Position numbers and translations under genes: made by a program. Below the pieces are notes generated by a model. It saw only the letters and a list, made by a program, of their open reading frames with translations, was not told the DNA's origin and ran no database searches. 64,000 bases of DNA from Plazaster borealis (lineage: Eukaryota > Echinodermata > Asteroidea > Forcipulatida > Labidiasteridae), in the NCBI GenBank assembly GCA_021014325.1, contig JAJGQC010000662.1, positions 124,001 through 188,000 on the forward strand, in the 5' to 3' direction. Positions within the stretch are counted from its first letter, which is position 1, and every line of letters starts with the position of its first letter. Shown here in pieces: positions 1-10,369 of this stretch.

Positions 1-365
1 TCACAATGTATTAAAAACATCCGTTCTTGAGAAACGGACTACTGCTATAATAATCTTAGGCTTATCTTTAAAAGGGGACGATGTATTATCTGGCATTAAT
101 TCGTAAACAGCTCCATACGTAACTCAACAACTTGCTGCAATCATTTTTCAATAAAGACGGCTTATATAAAGGACTACGTCCTTAAACAATTTTGTTGAAC
201 AAGTAACATAAATATCCTGACGAAGATAAATAACACTTTGAATTGTGACTTTATGTTTTTACTTCCTTAAATTGCAAATTACTAGATTAACACTCCAAAG
301 GTAAGAAACAAGAGTTAGTGGTATCACCTTGAAAATAACAGAGCAGTTCACATTTTATTGTTCAG

Positions 366-479
366 GTGATACATCGAGACCTGGCAGCAAGGAACATTCT
401 CCTCGATGATGATCTGATCGCTAAGGTTTCTGACTTTGGATTGTCACGCGGAGAAGACGTTTACGTGCAGACATCCAAG
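366..479 (+). CDS. RTK exon: catalytic loop and DFG
   Basis: The exon is 114 bp, phase 0 to 0, bounded by ttgttcag and gtatct. It encodes [13 protein letters not shown], then [17 protein letters not shown]. The catalytic Asp (HRD) and the Mg-binding Asp (DFG) are both present, and a Tyr that could be autophosphorylated follows in EDVYV. Confidence 0.93.
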
Positions 480-2796
480 GTATCTTAATTCATATATAAG
501 CATACACATTATACATCAGATGTAGCAGGCGAACCATCCATAATGTATGCATGTTTTCATGCTCGTCATTACAATGTGAATAAGGTTTGTGATTCAATAT
601 AAAATCTCAAAATACAGTCATCTCAATGGCGAAACAAATGTCCACTCTGGCTTGATCTTTTCTAATGCTCTAATGTAAAGCGCATTGAGACGTTTATTGT
701 AAATTGCGCAAAATAAGAACTTGTTGTTATTCTTATCGGTGCTTTTCACAAAATGACTTTAAATATTAGGTAATCGTTTTTAATCAGAGTATCTGCATCA
801 TCAAGTCACCGCACATCACAAAGGATGTACCTCCGTATGAAGTTTTCTCTACTCTTGATAACTTTAACTTTCTTTGCAGACTCGTGTTCCTACTCGCTGG
901 ATATCTCTTGAATCACTGACCCATCAGACGTATACTTCAAAGAGTGACGTGTAAGAGATCTTTACAAAAAACAATTCAGTACAAACAGAGTGTTTTCATG
1001 CAAACGGTTTCAATACATATCACCAATGATTGATAATTGTGATTGATACTAGTTTTAGTGAAAACAGTTTACTGATCCAAATTACTAATTACTTTTTGGC
1101 ATGTATCTTTTAAACAACAGGTGGTCCTTTGGAATCCTGCTATGGGAAATTGCCACACTCGGTAAGATAGTTTCATACTGTTTTGAGTATTTGCCAAAAG
1201 TATGTCTGGATAACCGAATACAGTTTTACAACTTTGTGATTAATGTGTGTATACAGGCGGGACACCTTACCCTGGTATCAAGACTCAGTTCCTGACATCA
1301 AGGCTGGAGAATGGATACCGTATGCCCAAACCAGACAACTCTGATGCCAAAATGTAAGAGAATTTTAATTTTAAAAGAAGTTCGTAACGAGTAACAAACT
1401 TCCACCAACCTCCAAAACTCGTTTGAATTACTTCGTGCGTGTTAACAAGCCAACAATTCAATGGAAAGACTGATAACTCAAAATAATTCCCCAACGATAG
1501 TTCACCATTTTAGGGACAAAGTGCACAACAAAACTGATTATACTTTTGAAATCGTGCAATGATTGGTAAAAATACATTAAGTATCATTGTTATTTCAGAA
1601 ATCTGATCCCTAAATTACCAAGAGAAAAAAAACAGGTTTGTGGGGAAGAGATATTTGACCTGCCAGCTTCCATCGAGGCAATAACAAGATAACACGATTC
1701 GTATAAGAGTGATTGTGCATAGTGCATTTATGAAATATAAACAATAGTCACATTTAGGGAGACCTCATTCCCAACCTCAAGGTTTTAAATTACGCTTGTC
1801 GGTTGATGTGTTTCAATAAAACAGTTACGAGGTGATGCTCCAATGCTGGCAGGAGGATCCAAATGATCGACCATCCTTCAAGAAACTTGTCTCTATCCTT
1901 GAAACAATGGCCGACAGCAACGCTGATCAGGTAAGGCTAGATGTACAACTCAATGTTTGTAAAGTTTGTTTAGAAAGATGCCATATTGATGTGCAGACTA
2001 AACAAAAATCTGAATTAAGCATGCACCGCTGTAATGAGAAACGTATACGTGTCTATAAAAAGTATAAAACAAATTTAGAAATAGCCTGAATAAATAAACC
2101 CCATCATAAATATTGATGTAGACTAGACGTAGTAGCTGAATGTTTTGTAAGTTGTCATATTGATTGATATTTAAATACAATTAATAAACAAGCCATCATC
2201 ACAACTATTGATATGTAGATTAAAAAAATGAATGTTTTGTAAGTTGTCATATTGATATGTAAACTGAAGATGTTTCTACCATTACAAACGCCATTACAAA
2301 TTTCAGTTACAAAAGGTTTGTGATTTATGCAGACAGATCTCGAAAAAAAGATTGATGGTATAACAACAAGTAGAACAATGAAATATGGATTTATAAACAA
2401 AAAAGTCTTGATTGGTTTCTTCAATAAAATTCTGAAAAGGCGCTTTCCATATTTCAGCAGATTCAATGTTTGAATTACGCTTAGAATTAAACTCTGCCCG
2501 CGATTGATAATGTCTGCATGCATAATACCCAGGTGGGATTTGAATCAACGACCCCGCGTGTCTAGAGTAGATTAATAGAACAACGACCGTGCCCGGTAAC
2601 GAGGATTCGAAAGAATTAAATGCCGTGTCCAAGGTTGTCTTTAGACATCTGTGAGAAATGGCTTTGTTTCGTATCCTTTTTTTCCTAAGGAGACTTTTAA
2701 GTTTTGTTTATTTCTTGACAGATCTACATGCGTCTGTTACCGAGTTCGGAAAAGTATTTGTATGTAAACATACACCCGGAGTTTGACGACAACTGA
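366..2796 (+). CDS. Tie-class receptor tyrosine kinase, 3' end of gene (six exons)
   Basis: These are the last six exons of a receptor tyrosine kinase that begins upstream of the window. Joined in phase at 366-479, 880-950, 1121-1161, 1257-1353, 1825-1930 and 2722-2796, they give the C-terminal half of a kinase domain followed by a short tail and a TGA stop. Visible motifs are the catalytic loop HRDLAARN, the DFG motif in [12 protein letters not shown], the P+1 region [31 protein letters not shown], and the C-lobe [12 protein letters not shown]. The catalytic Asp, Arg and DFG are intact, so a working membrane kinase that phosphorylates tyrosines is expected. The activation-loop segment DFGLSRG-x-VYV and the GGTPYPG loop most resemble the Tie class as I remember it. 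FGFR- or VEGFR-like kinases are the alternative, because the ectodomain is not visible. The gene lies 18.6 kb upstream of a Tie-like ectodomain in the same orientation, which suggests a tandem paralogue. The ATP-binding lobe is off the window. Confidence 0.9.
880..950 (+). CDS. RTK exon: P+1 loop
   Basis: The exon is 71 bp between tctttgcag and gtaaga and continues the frame from the previous exon. It encodes [18 protein letters not shown] and then [13 protein letters not shown] is the tyrosine-kinase version of the P+1/APE region. Confidence 0.93.
1121..1161 (+). CDS. RTK exon: F helix
   Basis: A 41-bp exon between aaacaacag and gtaaga completes the codon of the SDVW motif and encodes [13 protein letters not shown]. 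It enters after two bases of a codon and leaves after one, matching both neighbours. Confidence 0.92.
1257..1353 (+). CDS. RTK exon: G helix
   Basis: A 97-bp exon between gtatacag and gtaagag encodes [12 protein letters not shown] and [19 protein letters not shown] and GYRM-x-KP are hallmarks of receptor tyrosine kinase C-lobes. Confidence 0.92.
1825..1930 (+). CDS. RTK exon: C-lobe, RPSF motif
   Basis: A 106-bp exon between aaaacag and gtaagg encodes [19 protein letters not shown] followed by a helical segment ending in ADSNADQ. The invariant Arg of subdomain XI (DRPSF) is present. Downstream, an intron of about 790 bp holds short imperfect repeats and a possible tRNA-like fragment. Confidence 0.92.
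2722..2796 (+). CDS. RTK terminal exon
   Basis: After tttcttgacag this exon reads [20 protein letters not shown] and ends FDDN-TGA. The Tyr residues in EKYLYVN could be docking sites once phosphorylated. The acceptor is good and the phase agrees with the previous exon. No clear AATAAA signal lies immediately downstream, so the transcript end is not placed. Confidence 0.82.
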   Translation: MYMRLLPSSEKYLYVNIHPEFDDN

Positions 2797-3095
2797 CTGG
2801 GTGTGTTTATGTCGTAAAGGCCAACGTGTGACTTGCTACAAGTCCAGCCAATAGCATTTTTGTTCAAAAACGCCCATGAACACCCGATATATGGAAGTAT
2901 GGAAGTCGAAATAGTATTTTGCTCCTACTATTCATTGTAAAAAGAATTCTAGAAAAGTTGGAAATGTAACCCAGATAATTATTTAAAAGCATAGACAATG
3001 TTTTGGTTTGATATTATTGTTCTAGAAATTTTCCCGTTTCATGGTTGATTGTAATACACAGTTGAAGGATCCCTCGATCCTTTTACTTGATCTAC
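2797..3095. other. Probable 3' flank of the RTK gene
   Basis: This AT-rich sequence lies between the stop codon and the first copy of a local duplication. It presumably contains the 3' UTR and poly(A) site, but I could not point to a convincing signal. Confidence 0.4.
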
Positions 3096-4110
3096 ACCGA
3101 GTTTATGAGAAGCCCGCACATCAAAATTCATTATAAAGTTAATTTGGACATCGGTTTCCTTGAATCCGTAACTTATCAAAAAGCTGGTTACTGTGTACAC
3201 GGACAATTTTAAATGCTTATAATAAACAACCAGTTTATATATATATATATTTAATGTTAGTATGTTTGTTATATCTTGTGTTGCAGTTTCTTGATCGCTA
3301 GACATTTATCCTATCAGATAGTAGTTTATCTTCCTTTTGTTAGCTAGTTTTGACTTGTTTTGCGCGTGTTCGTTGCTTTTTTTTCGAGTTATATTTGTTA
3401 TTGTAATTCACTGTTGAGTTAATTTGAACACCAGCATTGTTTTTTTCAATAACTACCAACACGAATACCTGATCGGAAGTAAGAAAGTCTAAACATGAAA
3501 GTCCTTACTAGATCCATTGATGTTCTTACTAGATCTATTTTTATTTAGATAAACCGAGTTTATGAGAAGCCCACACATCAACATTAGTATAACTTTAATT
3601 TGAACATCGGTCTGCTTGAATCCGTAAAATACCAGGAAGCCGGTAACTGTGTATACAGAAAATGTTAAATGCTTATATAAAAACAGTTATGCTGTTTTAT
3701 TTTATATTTAATCAAGATTATCTTAAATTAATTACATCGTATAAAATTGTGATTATAGTGTTTATTATATTGTTGCAGTTTCTTGATCAAGTAATAACCA
3801 TGCACAAGGAAAACTGACTGGGTAAATTTTATATAATTTGTAATAAAACAAAGGAAAAATTCACTAGGGCGGGACTTGAACCTGTGACTTCCGGATCAAC
3901 GTGTCGGCGGCGGTCTAACAACTGATCTATCTAGTCCTACTGTTTCTTGATCGTTCATTGTCTTATCATATGGTAGGTTGACTTCCTTCTGTTTGATTGT
4001 CAATCCTTCCCCACTTATTAGTTTTTGCCTTTTGTGTGTTTGTTGTTTTTCTCGTGTTTTAATTGTTATAGTTTCATTAAGATAATGATTTGATCTAGCT
4101 TTTTGCATCA
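3096..4110. repeat. Local segmental duplication, two diverged direct copies
   Basis: A segment starting 'accgagtttatgagaagccc' occurs at 3096 and again at 3553. The match continues through '..gaatccgtaa..', '..actgtgta..ac..' and 'aaatgcttat' to 'gttgcagtttcttgatc', then through 'gacttccttctgttt'-like sequence to about 3480 and about 4110. The copies are roughly 80-85% alike by eye. The second copy is longer only because a 153-bp SINE-like insertion interrupts it. Confidence 0.75.
3789..3941 (-). mobile_element. tRNA-derived SINE insertion with 11-bp target duplication
   Basis: The insertion is flanked by perfect copies of gtttcttgatc (3778-3788 and 3942-3952). The equivalent place in the neighbouring duplicate (3286-3296) has a single copy and no insert, which is a natural empty site. 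Read on the minus strand, the right end begins with a tRNA-like head: A-box-like TAGATCAGTTGTTAGA, then B-box-like GGTTCAAGTCC (complement at about 3872-3882). The head is about 75 bp and is followed by an AT-rich tail, as in SINEs. The anticodon stem pairs poorly, so this is not a functional tRNA. Confidence 0.75.
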
Positions 4111-5388
4111 ACTTCAATAGAATCTAATTCTATAGAATCAACTAGGATTGAAATATTAAGTCATGACAATGATTACACGTTAAAGTCTCGATACATTTAC
4201 AAAGTGTCTATAGACAGACTGGAAAAAACTACTTGCTGGTTTGTACAATTTTAGCAATATACATAAATGAAATGAGTCGGTTGACGGCAACAAACTCAGT
4301 AACCCTGACCATGTTAAAACGAGTCGGGTTGTTAAGGTTAATAGGTAAAGGTTCAAGGGGTAAAGGTTCAAGGGTTAAAGTTCAAACCCCGTTCTTGTCA
4401 ATTTGCTTCCAAAAGTTTATTTGAATTTACCAAGTCAGATTGCCTTGTAGCTTGTTACGGACACGATTAAATACAACTTTCGGAAATTAAAAAAATGCTA
4501 AAAACTATATAATTACTCGGTCGTGTTTCAATATTTTAATACTATTCAATTACAATTAATGTACTTATGAGAAAACTTTTGAGCAAAAATAGCAAAACTA
4601 ACTACTTTAAGCCTACTAAGAAAATGTGCATTTAAAACATTTATATCATATTATGTGTGCGAGTTAGCGAGCCGCGATTACAAGATGACGTTTTGTTTCA
4701 CCATTTGGTTAGTAATTCGGTAGTTAATAAGAATGCTTGGCACCTTACTCTGGAGGCACACAACGGATATAAGAAAAGTAAACACGGGGAGAGGGCAATG
4801 GACTGGAAGAGGAAAACCAGTGAGTGAGGGAGGGCTGTAAATAAATTATTAAAAACAGTTACAATTTTAAGGAGAAAAACCCTTTCCATTCTCATATTTT
4901 TGATCAATATTATTTTTATCATATGTAGGCAGTTTCTATTTGACGTCATGATGTAACCCGGACCCTATATGATCGCTTACTCGGACTCTTACGGTAACAT
5001 ACAATCGTAGTTTATGTTATTATTTTTAATTTATGGCGAAATATGCGTTATTCAGAAATACCGCGCACAACACGCGGGAGTTATATCAAATTCCTTGCAA
5101 GATTGGTCAGGGTAGGCCTACCGCTTAAACCCATGTTGCCCGTAAAATTGCGTCAATTTCATTATGGTTACATCATCGTAATCTTCGGTAATGTATAGGC
5201 GTGTTAAGGTTACCGTTTTCTCTAGCCATTTCAATGTAAACACAAATTGCGGCTTAATAGTATAATTATTGTATGTTTACAGGTTGGATCTTGATATTAA
5301 AGTAACCGTCATTGTCGCAACAAACTCACCGCTTTTTGTTGAGTGTTTATTGTTAAAGCTAATAATAATTTTAAAAAGTACCACTTTT
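4111..5388. other. No recognisable gene
   Basis: This is AT-rich intergenic sequence with scattered short reading frames that I do not recognise. A short direct repeat of 'aaaggttcaaggg' occurs at about 4346-4380. I see no coding signature. Confidence 0.5.
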
Positions 5389-6668
5389 GTGCAAAACACG
5401 AAACTTGCCGATGTGAAAGGAGGTTCAGTCCCCATGGAATTATGTCCCAAAACCGTATTCCTTGGATTGAATATTAGGAAATTCCGCCACGTAGGCCTAC
5501 GTAAAGGAAATGTGGTCTCCACAGGAGAATGTGCTCCTCGAATAATAGCGTTCCCAACTCAAGATTCTTGCGCTATGCTTACTGTTGAGAGTTTCAAGGA
5601 GTTGCGTAGAAGTGAATGTTGCGGTGTTTGTTGTGGTGGGTTTTTCATGTCACCGAAGATAAAAAAGTACCTATACAACCTCGGCAAATGGTTTTTGGTA
5701 ACGTATGAAGGATTTTATTTGAGATAAGGAATGATCGTAAAGTGAATAATTCCGTAGCCGTAAGCAGCAGCAGCATTGAATTGTGGACAGTGGTCCAGGT
5801 TTGGCAGCGTACTGCGGCAAGCGGTTGTGTACCTACGCATAAACATAGATTTTGGCGTTTACAAACAAAGCAAAATAAAGTCAAAAGTACCGGGAAATCA
5901 ATTCGAGGTACGACTGAACACATTAGGCCTAAGTTGGGGAACAGCTCCCATAGGAGTGGACAGAATACTTTTGAAACCGGCTTTAAACAGAGTTGCAATG
6001 AAGGGTGTACAAGCTGTTGTCTTATGGCAGATAACCCTAAATACTTCAAAACGGTTTTCGACAACAATCCGAGGAATTGTTTATGAATATTAAAAAGCAC
6101 GATTACCAAGACTGTTTAGTTAGGAATGGTCATTGAAATAGCCTGACAGACACTATTTTGTAACATGTTCGTCGTTTTCAAAGTAAGGTATAGAGGGCGG
6201 TGTGTTGCCACTGCTGTATGACTCCCTCTGAGCTTGCCAATAGCTAGCTGTCTCTGACTCTGCGTAACACGGTGTCATAATAATGCTACATTACCGGTCT
6301 TACAAACAGAACTAGATATATTTATCGGAGTTTCCCTATCAGGCGCTCGCGGCTTTGAGCAATAAAGGGCATTGGCTTGTTTTGTCTATTAAATCTAATT
6401 GCTTCCGGTATTTCTTGAGTGTGCCTCAATCCATTTGGTCTGATCAAATTGCTTTGGGTGTTTCTTGAATTTGCTGCGGTTCATTTTCGGCAACGGTTTT
6501 TTGTGAGTTTGCCGTCTCTGGCTGGTGGTGCAGGATATCTGTTCACATGCACTGAATAGCGTGGATTGTCTAGGAAGTTAAGTCTCCCGAGACAGATCCT
6601 CAAGGATTGCAAGTCGCCCTCTAGCGTCCCAATCCGTGCATTGTCCACCTCTCTGTATAGACTGGTCC

Positions 6669-6698
6669 CCTGTCTTTATCCGCAAGGATAAAGACAGG
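6669..6698. repeat. Perfect hairpin, 13-bp stem with GCAA loop
   Basis: The arms cctgtctttatcc and ggataaagacagg pair without mismatch around a GCAA tetraloop. Confidence 0.9.
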
Positions 6699-6884
6699 CA
6701 CTGGTCTTACAGGTCAAGTGATTTCATTGGCTACACCAATTTCTTTGGATGAATGGGCAGTGACGTTGGCTTCCCTTATCTGTGTTATGGTTGGTCCGTT
6801 CCGAAGTGACGTGTTTGTCAGCTACACCATCAGCATTAACTTTTTTGATCGTCCGCTGCTGCGCGCCGTGTGAATGGATGCGAA

Positions 6885-6910
6885 GCAACTGGCAGGATCC
6901 TGCCAGTTGC
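6885..6910. repeat. Perfect 26-bp palindrome centred on GGATCC
   Basis: The sequence gcaactggcagga and its exact reverse complement abut with no loop. It lies about 190 bp from the previous hairpin and inside the same candidate element. Confidence 0.9.
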
Positions 6911-7046
6911 TCAACCTCTGTAGGCCTATCCTATTAAGTTTAGAAAGTATCTCCATGAGTTCAGTAATCAGTCGTGTTTATTGTTTGTAGAATCCACAGC
7001 GTATGGCATTGTCCCTTCACACCGGCAAGTGTTGTGTTTTGCACCA

Positions 7047-7479
7047 TATTGAGATCTAAGTGCGCGCGATTAGGTCTCATCACATACTTTAGTTTCATGT
7101 AGTTTGCGATGAATATGAAAGTAAAATAAATGTAGCATATCAACGAAAAAAAACGAAAGCAAGACTTTACAACAGTTTATGGTTACTTGAAAAAAAAATG
7201 GAGTGTCTTAAAAAAATCCTCTTCCCAAAGTTTTAATTTTAATTAAACAGCTATTTGAGCGAAAATTGTATAACGGGAATGCTATTTAAACTTGTTTAAA
7301 TATGTTTGTTTTATAAGGTGTTTTGATATTTTGTACACTTCTGAATTGTTCGTAATTATCGATCAAAAAGTTAGGCCCTAACCTCAAGGTTTTGAAAAAC
7401 TAAAAACACTTTTGCCATTGACGGCGTGCCTCAAAATGACGATAAAAAGGAAATCAATTAGGGAAACTTATTCGAGAAC
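7047..7479. other. No recognisable gene
   Basis: This is AT-rich sequence leading into the minisatellite. Nothing was recognised. Confidence 0.5.
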
Positions 7480-7970
7480 AAAGGGACAATGGCGAGCTGA
7501 AAATATTGATCCGACAATTCAATGGGTGACTGAGGAGATTAAATGGACCTGGAAACAAACTGAGGGTATGGTTAAGAGAACAAAGGGACCTAGAAATCTT
7601 GATCCGACATAATGAGGTGGATGAAAACGAAGAAAACGAAGGGACCTGGTCATCTAAATCCGGCAAAATGAGAAGGGGAGACCGGAGGAACAAAGAGACC
7701 TAAAAACTTGATCCGACAAAATGAGAGAGGGGGGGGGGGGACCGGAAGAACAATAATAATAATAAAAATGACTAATGTATCGAAGGTATCTCCTAGGGTT
7801 CGCTTGATGTAGCGGGTAGTAGTCAATGAGTACAAGAGTATAGGACACTATAAGGGGGAGACCGGAGGAACAAAGAGACCTAAAAACTTGATCCGACAAA
7901 ATGAGAGAAAGGGTGGTTGGAGACCGGAAGAACAAAGGGACCTAGAAACTTGATCCGACAACAACAAATA
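7480..7970. repeat. Minisatellite, about 55-60-bp unit
   Basis: About six diverged copies contain the cores 'gaacaaagggacctagaaac', 'ttgatccgacaaaatgag' and 'ggggagaccgga'. Between copies at about 7751-7850 is a spacer with an (aat)n run and 'aaaatgactaatgtatcgaa', which recurs at about 8093-8112. Confidence 0.8.
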
Positions 7971-8082
7971 AACAAGCAAAACAAAAACAAAACTAAAACG
8001 ATAAATAGGAGTTGATTTAACCCGAGTCAATGAATGTTTAAGGCACGAGAAGAACCATCGATGTGAAGTAATAATATTGATA

Positions 8083-8689
8083 ATAATAATAACAAAAATG
8101 ACTAATGTATCGAATGTATCTTTGTTCTCCCATTGTTTGGCGTTTTTTTGCGACGTCCCCATTGGGTTTGTACACGAAAACGAAGCGAGGACGTCCTCGC
8201 TCTGTCAAACACCCGGATCCCTTTTGTTAAAGTCCTCGGTTTGAATGGATACACACGCTCACACACTCAAACACACACATTCTATTTTTTACATCCCTGT
8301 GGAGACATCTTTTGTTCTTTCCTTTGTCCCTGTAGTTAAGAACCTCCCATAGACTTTGTACACAAAATTCCTTGTGGAGCACCCAAGTCTTTAGAATTCC
8401 CCTATGGAGACCTTTTGTTTTCCCTTTTCTGTTTTGTTCTCGGTCTCCATAAGGTAGTGAATATGAAGGCACACCCTTACATATGGCAGTTACGGGGTAC
8501 CTCCATTGATGGTCTATTATTCCCTTTTCTGAAGAAATCCTCCGTGGGGTACCACGTGAACAAAAAAAACCTTGTGGGCTAGCATCGTTCTATTGTTAAA
8601 AGTACCCCGTGCACGAAAACGAAGCGAGGACGTCCTCGCTCTGTCAAACACCCGGATCCCTTTTGTTAAAGTCCTCGGTTTCAATGGAT
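8083..8689. repeat. Composite repeat with 81-bp direct duplication
   Basis: An 81-bp segment (8170-8250) recurs at 8609-8689 with about two mismatches. Each copy contains the perfect 16-bp palindrome gcgaggacgtcctcgc (8185-8200 and 8624-8639). Parts of the block, such as 'gttctcccattgtttgg' and 'gcgacgtccccatt', recur inverted at 16063-16110, so this is a dispersed family. Confidence 0.75.
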
Positions 8690-8785
8690 GGACACGCGTA
8701 CACACAAATCTGTAGAAATGGCGTTCCTTTATAAATATTCATTCGAGTATACTAAGTCAGAATTAGACGTGTTCTCAGTCCCTCC

Positions 8786-8900
8786 TACGCAGGTCTCTGT
8801 AAGCCAAGGACAATGGGTCAATTATAATCCGCTTACCAATATCGTCGACTCTGATATGATACAGTTCAACATCAGTGAATCGACTGTGCGGCCCCTAAAT
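8786..8900 (+). pseudogene. Possible relic of a Tie-type Ig exon
   Basis: One frame reads VPPTQVSVSQGQWVNYN and then DSDMIQFNISESTV. This echoes the Ig exon of the downstream Tie-like gene at 45867-46121, which has [18 protein letters not shown] and [14 protein letters not shown]. The shared core D-x-x-QFNIS, similar spacing and an acceptor-like 'ctcctacgcag' suggest a decayed exon from a lost paralogue in the cluster. The fragment runs into a minisatellite and has no downstream Tyr/Cys core, so chance similarity is possible. Confidence 0.35.
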
Positions 8901-9040
8901 GTAGCCCGAGCCCTAAATGTAGCCTAACCTAAATATAGCCCCAAACCTGTACCTTAATGTCGCCCCGACCAAAATGTAGCCCCAAACAGTTAGCTAAACG
9001 TCGCCCCGACCCAAACGTAGACGCAAAGTTGTACCTAAAG
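8891..9040. repeat. Short minisatellite, about 17-20-bp unit
   Basis: About seven degenerate copies of 'cctaaatgtagccccga' occur, some with cg for ta (aatgtcgccccgacc). Confidence 0.7.
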
Positions 9041-9948
9041 TTAGAGTGTGATTTTATTTTATTAACATGGAAAGGGCTTTAAAAGTTTGTGTTTATATAA
9101 TTATTTGTTATAAGTAATCGTAGCAGGAAATCTGTGAATGTTCAGTCTAAGCATTGATGTAAGATTTACTTCAAACTGATTGCGTTGTTTTCAATGTTCG
9201 ACACCGCTACCGACCCCCCCCCCCCCGCACCCCACCCCAACAAACACTTCGAACACTCCGGATACTGCGGTTTCAGGACTCTTTCCGGTAAATGTAAGAC
9301 GGAGAAGGACTTCTGGTGTCAAATGTCATTCAGCGGTAGTTAGTCTGCCTATGTCCCTGCTCTATGGTATGTAAATACAAATGTAATTATTACTTGAGGA
9401 TTAAGATTTACGAGTTAGGTAGGCTTAAAACCCTTTTCTTTAAAGGAAAGGTTAAGGAAAATGACATTTCAATCAGTTTTCATATTATTATTATTATTAT
9501 TATTTTTTTTTTTGGGGGGGTAGCATAGTTATCACCAAAATAACTCTTTTTGTTAAGCGTTTAGTCCTAGACCTCACTCACTCTTACCATTTGGATACTT
9601 TGTCTTGATGACCGTGTTTTCTTTCTTTATAATGTACTATTATTTAATTCAACAATGATGAAGTTGTGGCTTTAATAACTGCGAATATTTAAATACATTC
9701 AGATTTCGTCCATTTAATGTTACATGTTTTTGTTTGAAACGAGTCAAGCAACTCGCCTAAACATTCATTGTAGCTGCCATTACAATCACGACTTCACCAG
9801 TGAACTGTTATGGGAACATCAATCCTATTTGCCTTTGTCCCCATTAAATCAAAAGCGGTTATCTTCAACACTCTCATCTCTCACTACAAAGAAAACTTTC
9901 GGGATTTAAACAAATAGTGATCCTGTTTTCTTTAACACTTTCACCCCA
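9041..9948. other. Simple-sequence-rich spacer
   Basis: The spacer contains a poly-C tract (about 9213-9226) and an (att)n run followed by poly-T and poly-G (about 9487-9520). The frame at 9180-9374 ends beside a donor-like gtatgt but is not recognisable. Confidence 0.5.
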
Positions 9949-10191
9949 TCAATCGATGTGTTTACTTGCGTTCCTCAAAATGGCCTGTCTTTGCTTAGGA
10001 GAAGATTTACTCAACGAGTGAAGTACAAAATCATTTTCCTTCAGCCTCAACGGCATGAGTGTTAATGTTATTAGGCGAAAGGGACAGTTGGGTTTAAAAT
10101 TGAATAAAAGATAGGTGTAAGGTTGACTGGTTGCATCGGCGTAAGCTTCCACCATACATTTAGTCTTTCCAGGGTACATCTGTTTTGTCAA
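9949..10191 (-). pseudogene. Small ORF linked to Polinton-like PolB elements
   Basis: This 80-codon frame contains MPLRLKENDFVLHSLSKSSP and then KQRQAILRNASKHID. As I recall, a basic helical segment of this kind (LKEN..VL..L.K..PK.R.AIL.NA) recurs in invertebrate sequences beside Polinton/adinto-like DNA polymerase genes; its function is not known to me. Here it lies about 180 bp downstream, on the same strand, of the PolB relic, so the two may come from one old element. The frame ends early and is probably dead. Confidence 0.45.
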
Positions 10192-10369
10192 GTGTACAAC
10201 CTGAGAACGATCTCTAGTGTTTTTACACAGCGCAGTAGTGACAGTTCAGACTGATTGTTCTGCTTTCCTTAGATTGATAAAATAAGTTTTGTACAATGTA
10301 TATCACTGACAGGTTAAGGTGATGTAATCCTTGGGAAAATAATTTAATCACCGGTGAATCGTTACTTTG

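Larger units (their letters stand above)
5389..7046. mobile_element. Possible TIR-bounded element, unclassified
   Basis: The sequence gtgcaaaacac-n-aacttgcc-g-tgtgaa near 5389-5425 recurs in inverted orientation near 7010-7046, where the complement reads gtgcaaaacacaacacttgccggtgtgaaggg. This gives about 1.66 kb bounded by imperfect terminal inverted repeats of about 33 bp. The interior has reading frames of up to 154 codons on both strands (5269-5727 +, 5645-6109 -, 5742-6086 +) that I do not recognise. It also has two perfect hairpins. No target duplication was found, so the boundaries are tentative. Confidence 0.4.

Noticed and set aside
2528..2572. tRNA-like B-box word (complement of ggatttgaatc) in the last RTK intron
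   Set aside because: No matching A box or cloverleaf could be built, so it is at most a SINE scrap.
3863..3937. Functional tRNA gene on the minus strand
   Set aside because: The anticodon stem does not pair, and the segment is the head of an insertion with an 11-bp target duplication, so it was called a SINE.
5269..5727. 152-codon plus-strand frame as a gene
   Set aside because: There is no recognisable motif and no splice context, and it overlaps the end of a candidate repeat; random frames of this size occur.
5645..6109. 154-codon minus-strand frame as a membrane protein
   Set aside because: It is Cys/Leu-rich by composition, with open frames on both strands, and no family was recognised.
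9180..9374. Cys-containing exon ending at a gtatgt donor
   Set aside because: No acceptor or family match was found; the frame starts in a poly-C tract.
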